From contig QIGJ01000369.1 of assembly GCA_003229995.1 (NCBI GenBank), forward strand, positions 1 to 6,563: a stretch of DNA of 6,563 nt. Direction: 5' to 3'. The notes beneath the pieces are model-generated. The model ran no database searches. It was given only the letters and a program-made list of their open reading frames with translations, and was not told the DNA's origin. Both the position numbers and the translations under genes were made by a program. This stretch comes from Gammaproteobacteria bacterium (GTDB taxonomy: Bacteria; Pseudomonadota; Gammaproteobacteria; SZUA-152). Shown here one piece after another: positions 1 through 5,839 of this stretch. Numbering within the stretch: position 1 is the first letter of the stretch; every line of letters starts with the position of its first letter.

Positions 1-689
1 CATCATGACGAGGTATGTAACTTATCCAGAAGATGAAAAAAGTAATGGGTACCAGCCACCAGGCCAGCAGTACAGACAAAACCTCTTGCAAACGGGAAAA
101 GCGCGGGCGTTGTTGTTTCAATGCGCCAAAATGGCGATTGACCAAACCTGACAGTAGCCAGGGATAGATTTTTTTATCCAGTGAGTTTCCATCAGGAAAA
201 ACGGCTGGCAATTCAGCGAGCATATCCCACAAACGTTGTAAATAGAGGTGCAGGTAAAAATAGAGGCCCAACAATAACAAGGGTGCGACCCAGTAAAAAC
301 CGACAATGGGAATAGCGGTATTAATAATTGGCAGCACCGAGGAAGCAGAATTGCTGATCAGCGCCATGTCCGTTGCTGATCAGCGCCATGTCCGACGTGG
401 TGGCTAAGGTCAGCCAGGAGTAAATACAGGCGAGAATAGTGGATAAAAAAATGTTGCGCGCATTTTTGGATAGACTTTCAACTTGGCTTAAGCTTTCATC
501 CAGTCGAAGATGTGGCGGCAGTATTGCTCCTGACAGGTCATTTCCTGCCAGTTGTGAACTTAACAATTGCTGCGCGTTACTAAAATCAATATTACGTAAG
601 TCCGTGCCTCGCGAGACTAAATCTTCAATCTCTAAGGACGTATACCGGGTTACCTTGGGGTGGGACAACGGTGCATTCGCTTCTTCCAT
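1..689 (-). pseudogene. Pentapeptide-repeat membrane protein gene, frameshifted by a 22-bp tandem duplication and cut by the left edge
   Basis: Read on the minus strand from an ATG at 689-687, with an AAGG ribosome-binding site 8 nt upstream. Residues about 29-56 contain pentapeptide-like units (TDLRN, IDFSN, then NDLSG). A membrane segment follows at about residues 78-98 (ARNIFLSTILACIYSWLTLA). After residue 106 the frame meets a perfect 22-bp duplication (351-394), shifts, and stops at TAA 323-321, giving only 122 aa. Removing one copy yields an open frame to base 1. That frame contains a second membrane segment (IPIVGFYWVAPLLLLGLYF), a hydrophilic stretch with AVFPDG and YPWLL, and a third segment (LLAWWLVPITFFIFWI) followed by YIPRHD. 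This order matches pentapeptide-repeat membrane proteins of unknown function that I recall from proteobacteria. The C-terminal part could be made separately from an ATG at 367-365, but no good ribosome-binding site precedes it. A sequencing or assembly error is the main alternative to a true mutation. Confidence 0.85.
351..394. repeat. Perfect 22-bp tandem duplication (two copies)
   Basis: Bases 351-372 and 373-394 are identical, each beginning TTGCTGATCAGC and ending GTCCG. Each copy contains the 10-bp palindrome GCTGATCAGC (353-362 and 375-384). Because 22 is not a multiple of three, the extra copy shifts the reading frame of the minus-strand membrane protein gene. The identity of the copies suggests a recent event, for example replication slippage helped by the palindrome. 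That mechanism is inferred. Confidence 0.97.
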
Positions 690-780
690 TGAAACTGCCT
701 TCGATTTGTAGTGGTCAATTAACCCAATATTGCGCGTAGCCTGTTCGCCTTTTAGCGAACCAAACGATAGTCCAGTAAAA

Positions 781-1032
781 TCACTTAATGCGTTTTACTC
801 GTGCAATAGCAGGGATTATCAAAGCATATTGCATAAAAATAAACGGTAATATTATCTTTGATATGACTTGACCCAAAACGCAAATACAAGTACCTGCACC
901 ATGGGTATATACCCACAGCGATTGAGATTTAGACCTGACTGCGCTCCCTGGTGATTCCATGGCGGCGTTAAAAGGTCTTGCCACAAAATAAAAAAGGATA
1001 TACATCCCTAAGATTTTCCCGCAAATCAGCAC
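781..1032 (-). CDS. Doubtful small hydrophobic protein, unrecognised
   Basis: An 83-codon ORF starting at GTG 1032-1030. A GAGG sequence about 8 nt upstream would make a reasonable ribosome-binding site. The predicted product has two hydrophobic stretches, at about residues 2-21 (LICGKILGMYILFYFVARPF) and 48-75, and a basic tail (RVKRIK). This would fit a small inner-membrane protein, but AT-rich non-coding DNA often gives similar hydrophobic translations. I recognise no family and see no partner gene. It may equally be a chance ORF or a gene remnant. Confidence 0.25.
   Translation of the reverse strand: MLICGKILGMYILFYFVARPFNAAMESPGSAVRSKSQSLWVYTHGAGTCICVLGQVISKIILPFIFMQYALIIPAIARVKRIK
902..915. 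repeat. 14-bp perfect palindrome TGGGTATATACCCA
   Basis: Bases 902-915 read the same on both strands. A palindrome of this length could be an operator for a dimeric regulator, but it lies about 350 bp from the nearest confident start codon (1262) and inside the doubtful 781-1032 ORF. Its function is unknown. Confidence 0.3.
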
Positions 1033-1160
1033 GCCAAAAACCTCGTTATGGAAACATTTTTCCGGTTTGCCCCGATTCCATCAGGAAAAAATGATTCCGA
1101 CTGGTAAAATTACCTTGTATAATTCAGATATTACATATCCTGTTGTATTCATTTTTGCGT

Positions 1161-1166
1161 TATAAT
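1161..1166 (+). promoter_or_regulatory. Candidate -10 box for the DUF3579/MIF/DUF4124 genes
   Basis: A consensus TATAAT lies 96 bp before the GTG start of the DUF3579 gene. No convincing -35 hexamer sits 16-18 bp upstream; the bases there resemble TCCTGT. A second TATAAT at 1118-1123 has TTCCGA 17 bp upstream, also a weak match. Either could start the transcript. If 1161-1166 is used, the leader would begin near 1173 and include the 18-codon ORF at 1209. Confidence 0.4.
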
Positions 1167-1208
1167 GTCGTCAGTTAACAACACATCAGGCATTCCTGGC
1201 CGGGCAAC

Positions 1209-1265
1209 ATGTCCACAGAGCAATTATCAGAGATATCACCAGAGTCATTAGTCGGAACACCGTGA
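1209..1265 (+). CDS. Candidate 18-aa leader ORF overlapping the DUF3579 start
   Basis: ATG at 1209 opens a frame encoding MSTEQLSEISPESLVGTP. Its TGA (1263-1265) overlaps the GTG start of the next gene as GTGA, a geometry typical of translational coupling. The ribosome-binding site in front of this ATG is weak (GGG with 4 nt spacing), so translation is uncertain. As I recall, some DUF3579 proteins have a short N-terminal extension, so this could also be a former N-terminus separated by a small indel. It could equally be chance. Confidence 0.25.
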   Translation: MSTEQLSEISPESLVGTP

Positions 1266-1561
1266 AAAAAATCATCATTGAAGGCACAACCCACTCAGGC
1301 AGAAAATTCCGGCCCAGTGACTGGGCGGAGCGTATGAGCGGTGCCCTTTCCACCTTTGGGTCTGATCACCGCATCCGCTATTCTCCCCTGCTACAGCCAC
1401 GCACCATTGATGGCATAAAATGTGTTGTGCTTGATCCCAAAATGCAGGATCAGTTTCCAGAAATGTTCTGCTACATCATGAAGTGGGCCGATGGCAACGA
1501 TCTGATTGTGTCTGAAGGTGATGCCAATACCCAAAACGCCCAAAGCGCAACACCCAGCTGA
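1262..1561 (+). CDS. DUF3579 domain-containing protein
   Basis: A 99-aa protein of unknown function. The family signature is clear in the N-terminal half: an IIIEG.T strand, then GRKFRPSDWAER at residues 13-24, followed by RYSPLLQP (39-46) and a DGIKCVVLDP strand (50-59). The length and near-complete coverage match DUF3579, a small cytoplasmic family of proteobacteria with no assigned activity. The C-terminal 15 residues look unstructured. The GTG start is chosen because the conserved domain begins almost at once and the upstream codons in this frame offer no better start; a GGA about 6-8 nt upstream is only a weak ribosome-binding site. It overlaps the 18-codon ORF upstream as GTGA, which could couple its translation. 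The MIF-like gene follows after 33 bp, probably in the same transcript. Confidence 0.88.
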   Translation: MKKIIIEGTTHSGRKFRPSDWAERMSGALSTFGSDHRIRYSPLLQPRTIDGIKCVVLDPKMQDQFPEMFCYIMKWADGNDLIVSEGDANTQNAQSATPS

Positions 1562-1594
1562 GCTTAGATTTTCAAAAAGGTTTTCAAAAAAACA

Positions 1595-1939
1595 ATGCCC
1601 TATCTCAAAATTCAAACCAATCAGCAGTTGGATAAGGAAACCCAACAGGTGCTGATGAAAAAGGCATCGGCCACCGTTGCCAAGCAATTGGGCAAACCGG
1701 AAAATTACGTCATGGTGATCCTTCAAACGGCACAAAATATGTTATTTGCGGGCACCGACGCGCCACTCGCCTATCTGGAACTGAAAAGTATCGGGTTGCC
1801 TAAATCGGCCACCCAAACTTTATCGGAGAGTCTGTGTACACTCATGGCACAGGAACTGGATATTGAAAAAAATCGCACTTATATTGAGTTCGCTGATGCG
1901 CCACGACATATGTGGGGCTGGGACGGTGGCACTTTTTAG
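1595..1939 (+). CDS. MIF-like / phenylpyruvate tautomerase-superfamily protein
   Basis: A 114-aa protein matching the full length of the macrophage migration inhibitory factor family, which forms homotrimers and catalyses keto-enol tautomerisation in vitro. Pro2 follows the initiator Met and would be the N-terminal catalytic base after Met removal. The GKP at residues 33-35 aligns with the active-site Lys32 of human MIF. Further family marks are YVMV (38-41), LKSIG (63-67), TYIEF near residue 97, and a C-terminal GWDGGTF that parallels the GWNNSTF of MIF. The MIF CxxC motif is absent (APLAYLEL in that place), so thiol-oxidoreductase activity is not expected. The physiological substrate of bacterial members is unknown. 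The closest purine-rich site (AAAGG, 1576-1580) lies 14 nt before ATG, which is long. A T-rich stretch with a TTTTTAGCC direct repeat (1933-1941, 1946-1954) follows, but no terminator hairpin. Confidence 0.9.
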   Translation: MPYLKIQTNQQLDKETQQVLMKKASATVAKQLGKPENYVMVILQTAQNMLFAGTDAPLAYLELKSIGLPKSATQTLSESLCTLMAQELDIEKNRTYIEFADAPRHMWGWDGGTF

Positions 1940-2008
1940 CCCCCTTTTTTAGCCACTCTCTTGCTCTCTCGTAAAAAAACCTGAAAACAGCGACAGGCCA
2001 CTCACGAT

Positions 2009-2497
2009 ATGATGATCCGCCTACTGATTATTATTTTGATGGTTCTGGTGGGCGCTGCCGTGCTGATTGGGTTGAACCCTTCTGCTGAAAAAAGTACGAA
2101 CCCCATTATCAAGGGTTTGGCGACGGTCCAGTCATGGTTTCGTGGATCATCCGCACCCAAACTACTGGGCATGGATGAAAATGAAACCACTGTCTACAAA
2201 TGGCAGGATGACTTGGGAGAGTGGCATTTCAGTAACCAACCACCACCCACCGGGGTGACCAGTAGCGTAAAAACCTATCGCAGCGACGTCAACATTACCC
2301 AGGCACCACCGCCACCGCCCACCGAAAGCGCAGCTGAAGAGCCAGACAAAAAAACCGCTGATATTCCGGAAACTGCGACACCGTTGCTACCCATTACTGA
2401 CCCGGAGCGGGTCAAACAGCTTATTGAAGATGCCAAAAATGTGCAGGGTCTGGTGGGTAAGCGGCAGCAGACACTGGACGCACAAATCGACCCCTGA
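2009..2497 (+). CDS. Membrane-anchored DUF4124 domain protein
   Basis: A 162-aa protein. Residues 3-21 form one hydrophobic segment (IRLLIIILMVLVGAAVLIG) with no clear signal-peptidase site, so an N-terminal membrane anchor with the rest in the periplasm is likely. Residues about 60-80 (TVYKWQDDLGEWHFSNQPPP) carry the DUF4124 signature, in which a Y-x-W-x-D-x-x-G core is followed by H-F/Y-S. A Pro/Glu-rich linker (98-115) and a charged, probably helical tail (132-158) follow. DUF4124 proteins are common small envelope proteins without a known function. ATG 2009 is preferred over ATG 2012 because AGG at 1995-1997 lies 11 nt upstream of the first and 14 nt from the second. It is 69 bp downstream of the MIF-like gene and probably co-transcribed. 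It ends 3 bp before the convergent end of ybbP. Confidence 0.85.
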   Translation: MMIRLLIIILMVLVGAAVLIGLNPSAEKSTNPIIKGLATVQSWFRGSSAPKLLGMDENETTVYKWQDDLGEWHFSNQPPPTGVTSSVKTYRSDVNITQAPPPPPTESAAEEPDKKTADIPETATPLLPITDPERVKQLIEDAKNVQGLVGKRQQTLDAQIDP

Positions 2498-2500
2498 AGA

Positions 2501-5089
2501 TCAAAGTTTCCGCAACACGGCCAACGGCGGACTGTTCACCACCTGTCGCGTACCGATAATGCCTGCCAGTCCCACACCGATACCACCTCCCAGCAGCCCC
2601 AGCACCCACAGCCACGGGTTAAACAGGTAATCCATCTCCAGCACTTGATCCGCAATAACAAACCCCAAGACACTGGCAAAAAATGCCGCCAGCAACCCGG
2701 CCAAAGCACCCAGTGAGAAAAACTCCACCGCTAGGCTTTGCCACAAGCGGCGACGGCGCGCGCCCAGGGCGCGCAGCACGGCATTTTCATGCAGACGCAC
2801 GTCCAGTGTAGACTGAATGGCCGCGCTCATCACCAGCAAACCCGCCGCCAGAGTAAACAGAAAAACAAACTCCACCGCCATGGACACCCGTTCAATAATC
2901 AGCTTCACCTGATCCATAATGGCGGTGAGATCAATCACGGTCAGGTTGGGAAAAGCATTCACCAGTTCATTCAGTGTGCCGCTTTTTGCCGCTGGCAGAA
3001 AAAAACTGGTGATGTAACTCGCCGGATAGGCTTCCAACACACCCGGCGGTGTGAGCACAAAAAAATTGGCGCGAAAATTATCCCAATGCACACTGCGCAA
3101 GCTGGTAACGGTCGCGGTGAAGGATTCACCCGCAATCTCATACGTCAACTGGTCACCCAGTGCCAGCCCCAGCGTTTTTGCAATGCCCTCTTCCACCGAA
3201 AACTCATAGGGAAAGCCGTTTGTCGTTTTTGATCCGTCTCCCCACCAGTTGCCTTGCACAATCGTGTTACCGACTTGCAGTCGGTCAGCCCAGGACAAAT
3301 TAAACTCCCGTGCTGCCAATCCTCTGGCACGGGTATCTTCGTACCGCTGTTCAGAAACCGAAACACCATTGATTGCCGTCAAGCGTCCGCGCACCATGGG
3401 AAATAATTCAACATCCGCCATGTCTTTTTGCACAAAGAAATTCCGTACCTCTGCCACTTGCTGCGTTTGAATATTAATGACAAAACGGTTGGGCGCATCC
3501 TCAGGCATACCCTTCGCCCAGCCCTGTAAAAGATCACCGCGCACGATAGTCAGCAATAACAACACCATCAAACCCACCCCGAAAGCCATCACCTGCAAAG
3601 TGGAGGCACGACGATTACGAGTCAGATTGGCCAATCCCAAATGCCACGCGGAAGATTTGCTTTGCGAAAAATGTTTCAAAAAATACTGTAAAAAGTATTT
3701 CAGCCCCCAGGTTAACAATGTCGCCGCCGCCCACAACAACACCGTTGCTAACAGCAGGCCCGACAATAAAATTCCGCCCAGCACAACATCACCCGCCTGA
3801 TAAATCACCAACAGGACCAGCATGATAAAACCAATAAAATAAGCCAGTATCGTCGCAGGTTGCAGACGCCATGTTATCGCGGACTGAACAGCCACGCGAC
3901 GCAATACCCGCAATGCAGGGACATCACGCAACTGCAGCACCGGGGGCAAGGCAAACCCCAATACTCCGCCCATGGCCACCAGCAACCCTACCCACACCGG
4001 CGTCCATGAAGGCGCAGGCAGCTCGGCAATCATTAGCTGCCCCAACAACATCACCAAACCTTCTTGCGCCAAAAAACCACCCACGATGCCCAATGGCCCG
4101 GCAACAAGACTCAACGCCACCAGCTGTAATAAAAAGATATGATTAATACGCCGTTGACTGGCACCAAAACACCGTAGCATGGCACAGGTATCCAGGTGTC
4201 GCTGGGCATAACGCCGCGCCGCCATGGCAATGGCCACGCAGGCCAGCATGACAGCAACAACAGCCGCCAAACCCAAAAACTGCTGCGCACGCTGTAAGGC
4301 AAAACGCACTTCGGGACGGGCGTCTTCTGCTCCTTCAATATTTTCCCCACGCTGCAAATGTGACGTTAACGCTTGCCGGTAATCGGCAATCGCACCCGGC
4401 TCACCGGCCACCAGATACCGGTAATGCACATGGCTGCCTTCCTGTATCAGGCCACTGGCGGGTACATCATCAAGGTTGATTAACAGACGCGGCGCGATAC
4501 TGAACATGTCACCACTGCGATCTGGCTCATACGTCAACACCGCCGTAATGCGTAATGACAAATAACCTAACTGTAACGAGTCACCAACGTTGCTATCCAG
4601 CTGCTGTAGCAGCTGCGGCCCGACCCAGACCTCACCCGGCTTCGGCAAGTCTTGTGTCACATGGTCTTTCGCAAACCGGGTTGGCGCAATTTTTAATGCA
4701 CCGCGTAATGGATAACCCGGGCCCACAGCCTTGATTTCGGCCAACCGTGATTGCCCCGGGGCATTCTCACCGTCCCCTGCCTGAACCATGCTGCGGAAAG
4801 AACGTGTTTCTGCCGAACGCAAGTCATAACTCGCTGCAATATTACGCACCTGGGCAGACAGGGGATGATCTGCCACGACACGCAAATCTGCGCCCAGCAG
4901 TTCACCGCTTTGATGATTGAGCGCCTGCTGAATGCGATCAGTAAAAAAACCGACCGAAGTCACACAAGCGACGGCGATAATGACCGCAATAAGCAAAACA
5001 CGCAATTCCCCAGCCCGCCAGTCCCGTCCTAGCATGCGTAACGATAAGCGCCAAGTACCCGGTGAGAAAAACTCCGATGAGAAAGCCAA
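2501..5089 (-). CDS. ybbP: YbbP-type ABC transporter permease (FtsX/MacB superfamily)
   Basis: An 862-aa inner-membrane permease, somewhat longer than E. coli YbbP (about 800 aa). About ten membrane segments can be read: residues 29-50, 270-291, 317-340, 364-385, 412-431, 436-460, 498-517, 737-760, 786-812 and 826-846. Two large periplasmic regions (about 51-269 and 518-736) fall where the MacB-like and second periplasmic domains belong. The FtsX-like cytoplasmic elbows RCFGASQRR (306-314) and RALGARRRR (773-781) follow the same pattern in both halves. A Lys/His-rich linker lies at 464-479. It should pair with YbbA and form the type VII (mechanotransmission) class of ABC system. In E. coli, YbbAP acts with TesA on hydrophobic or lipid-like molecules. 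The start is TTG (5089-5087), directly after the ybbA stop, with AGG 5 nt upstream. The alternative ATG at codon 19 lacks a ribosome-binding site and would remove part of the conserved N-terminus (WRLSLRMLGRDWRAGELR). Confidence 0.93.
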   Translation of the reverse strand: MAFSSEFFSPGTWRLSLRMLGRDWRAGELRVLLIAVIIAVACVTSVGFFTDRIQQALNHQSGELLGADLRVVADHPLSAQVRNIAASYDLRSAETRSFRSMVQAGDGENAPGQSRLAEIKAVGPGYPLRGALKIAPTRFAKDHVTQDLPKPGEVWVGPQLLQQLDSNVGDSLQLGYLSLRITAVLTYEPDRSGDMFSIAPRLLINLDDVPASGLIQEGSHVHYRYLVAGEPGAIADYRQALTSHLQRGENIEGAEDARPEVRFALQRAQQFLGLAAVVAVMLACVAIAMAARRYAQRHLDTCAMLRCFGASQRRINHIFLLQLVALSLVAGPLGIVGGFLAQEGLVMLLGQLMIAELPAPSWTPVWVGLLVAMGGVLGFALPPVLQLRDVPALRVLRRVAVQSAITWRLQPATILAYFIGFIMLVLLVIYQAGDVVLGGILLSGLLLATVLLWAAATLLTWGLKYFLQYFLKHFSQSKSSAWHLGLANLTRNRRASTLQVMAFGVGLMVLLLLTIVRGDLLQGWAKGMPEDAPNRFVINIQTQQVAEVRNFFVQKDMADVELFPMVRGRLTAINGVSVSEQRYEDTRARGLAAREFNLSWADRLQVGNTIVQGNWWGDGSKTTNGFPYEFSVEEGIAKTLGLALGDQLTYEIAGESFTATVTSLRSVHWDNFRANFFVLTPPGVLEAYPASYITSFFLPAAKSGTLNELVNAFPNLTVIDLTAIMDQVKLIIERVSMAVEFVFLFTLAAGLLVMSAAIQSTLDVRLHENAVLRALGARRRRLWQSLAVEFFSLGALAGLLAAFFASVLGFVIADQVLEMDYLFNPWLWVLGLLGGGIGVGLAGIIGTRQVVNSPPLAVLRKL

Positions 5090-5839
5090 CTACCCCTGCT
5101 CCACTTTGGCTGTTTTGGCGCTGCTGCAAAACTGCCCGTCCTGCAATTCCAGCACACGCGCACAACGATTGGCCAGCACATGATCGTGTGTCACCAGCAC
5201 CAGCGTGGTGCCCTGTTCACGATTCAGCTCAAACATGAAATCAATCACCTGCTGCCCCGTGTGTGTATCCAGATTGCCCGTGGGCTCATCGGCAAACAAT
5301 AACGAGGGTTTGCTGACAAAGGCGCGGGCAATGGCCACACGCTGCTGCTCACCCCCGGACAATTGACCCGGGTAATGATGTTCACGCTCACTCAGCCCCA
5401 CCCGCGCCAACAACTGTGCTGCCTGTTGTCGCGCCTGCGCATAAGTGGTGGTGTTTTCCTGTAATTCCAGCGGCAACATAACGTTCTCCAGCGCCGTAAA
5501 CGACGGCAACAACTGGAAAGACTGAAAAACAAAGCCGATTTTTTCGCCACGCAATGCGGCACGTTCGTCTTCATTTAATTGCAGAATATTTTTACCATCG
5601 AGATGAATCGTGCCACAGGTCGGCACATCCAGCCCGGCAATCAAACCCAACAATGTCGATTTACCTGAGCCGGAAGGCCCCACTATTGCGACGGAATCAC
5701 CCCGCTGAATACACAAATCAATGTCATGCAGGATGATTAACACATCCTCTGCCAATGTCTGTTTATGGTTTGCGTGATTGGCCACGGTTTTCCCCAAACC
5801 CTCGACAAGCAGAATGGGCTGATTCACACTATCGTTCAT
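5090..5839 (-). CDS. ybbA: YbbA-type ABC transporter ATP-binding protein
   Basis: A 249-aa ATPase of the LolD/MacB-type group, expected as a homodimer on the cytoplasmic face of YbbP. All nucleotide-binding motifs are intact: Walker A GPSGSGKST (54-62), Q-loop FVFQSFQLLP (103-112), signature LSGGEQQR (160-167), Walker B LLFADE (180-185) with the D-loop at GNLD (188-191), and the switch histidine in VTHD (216-219). Near the N-terminus, KTV replaces the usual KxY of the aromatic A-loop. As I recall, E. coli YbbA has KSV at this point, so this looks like a family trait. The ATG at 5839-5837 is the first possible start because an in-frame TGA lies just upstream. It shares two bases with the divergent tesA ATG, and no strong ribosome-binding site is visible (GAG about 13 nt away). 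The stop TAG abuts the ybbP start, giving a tight ybbA–ybbP operon. Confidence 0.95.
   Translation of the reverse strand: MNDSVNQPILLVEGLGKTVANHANHKQTLAEDVLIILHDIDLCIQRGDSVAIVGPSGSGKSTLLGLIAGLDVPTCGTIHLDGKNILQLNEDERAALRGEKIGFVFQSFQLLPSFTALENVMLPLELQENTTTYAQARQQAAQLLARVGLSEREHHYPGQLSGGEQQRVAIARAFVSKPSLLFADEPTGNLDTHTGQQVIDFMFELNREQGTTLVLVTHDHVLANRCARVLELQDGQFCSSAKTAKVEQG
5802..5830 (+). promoter_or_regulatory. Weak candidate tesA promoter inside ybbA
   Basis: TCGACA (5802-5807, five of six matches to TTGACA) is followed after 17 bp by CACACT (5825-5830, three of six matches to TATAAT). Transcription would begin near 5837, at the tesA ATG, giving a leaderless or nearly leaderless message. The -10 match is poor, so this is only a candidate. 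No better promoter for tesA was seen in the last 100 bp before its start. Confidence 0.2.

Larger units (their letters stand above)
690..1261. other. Intergenic region without a confident gene
   Basis: About 570 bp, AT-rich in parts, between the minus-strand pentapeptide-repeat gene and the plus-strand DUF3579 gene, so it should hold divergent promoters. It contains a weak minus-strand ORF (781-1032), a perfect 14-bp palindrome (902-915), a small inverted repeat GTTCGC/GCGAAC at 743-760, another (AGTAAAA/TTTTACT) at 774-799, two TATAAT boxes (1118-1123 and 1161-1166) and a short upstream ORF (1209-1265). Neither inverted repeat is followed by a T-run, so I do not call terminators. No transposase or tRNA was recognised. 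Confidence 0.6.

Noticed and set aside
439..711. Plus-strand 90-codon ORF opposite the pentapeptide-repeat gene
   Set aside because: It is antisense to a recognisable conserved membrane protein that has a good ribosome-binding site.
743..760. GTTCGC/GCGAAC inverted repeat, considered as a terminator or operator
   Set aside because: The stem is 6 bp with no following T-run on either strand, and it is not repeated elsewhere in the window.
187..1090. A 15-bp direct repeat, TTCCATCAGGAAAAA, at 187-201 and 1076-1090
   Set aside because: The first copy codes for FPDGN in the pentapeptide-repeat gene. The second has an FPDG reading on the same strand, but the flanking translation is short and shows no further similarity, so a duplicated gene remnant is not supported.
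1391..1735. Minus-strand 114-codon ORF spanning the DUF3579 and MIF-like genes
   Set aside because: It crosses two well-supported genes in antisense and has no recognisable features.
1926..1956. GTGGC/GCCAC inverted repeat around the MIF-like stop codon, considered as a terminator
   Set aside because: The stem is only 5 bp with a loop of about 21 nt, and the T-runs lie inside the loop, not after it.
3681..3700. AAATACT/AGTATTT hairpin
   Set aside because: It lies within ybbP in the codons of a Lys-rich linker, in an AT-rich patch, with no sign of regulatory use.
2738..3800. Long plus-strand ORFs opposite ybbP (2738-3232, 3249-3470, 3477-3800)
   Set aside because: Their translations are low in hydrophobic order, rich in Gln/His/Arg/Thr, and match no family, while the minus strand encodes a continuous permease. 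They are shadows of ybbP codon bias.
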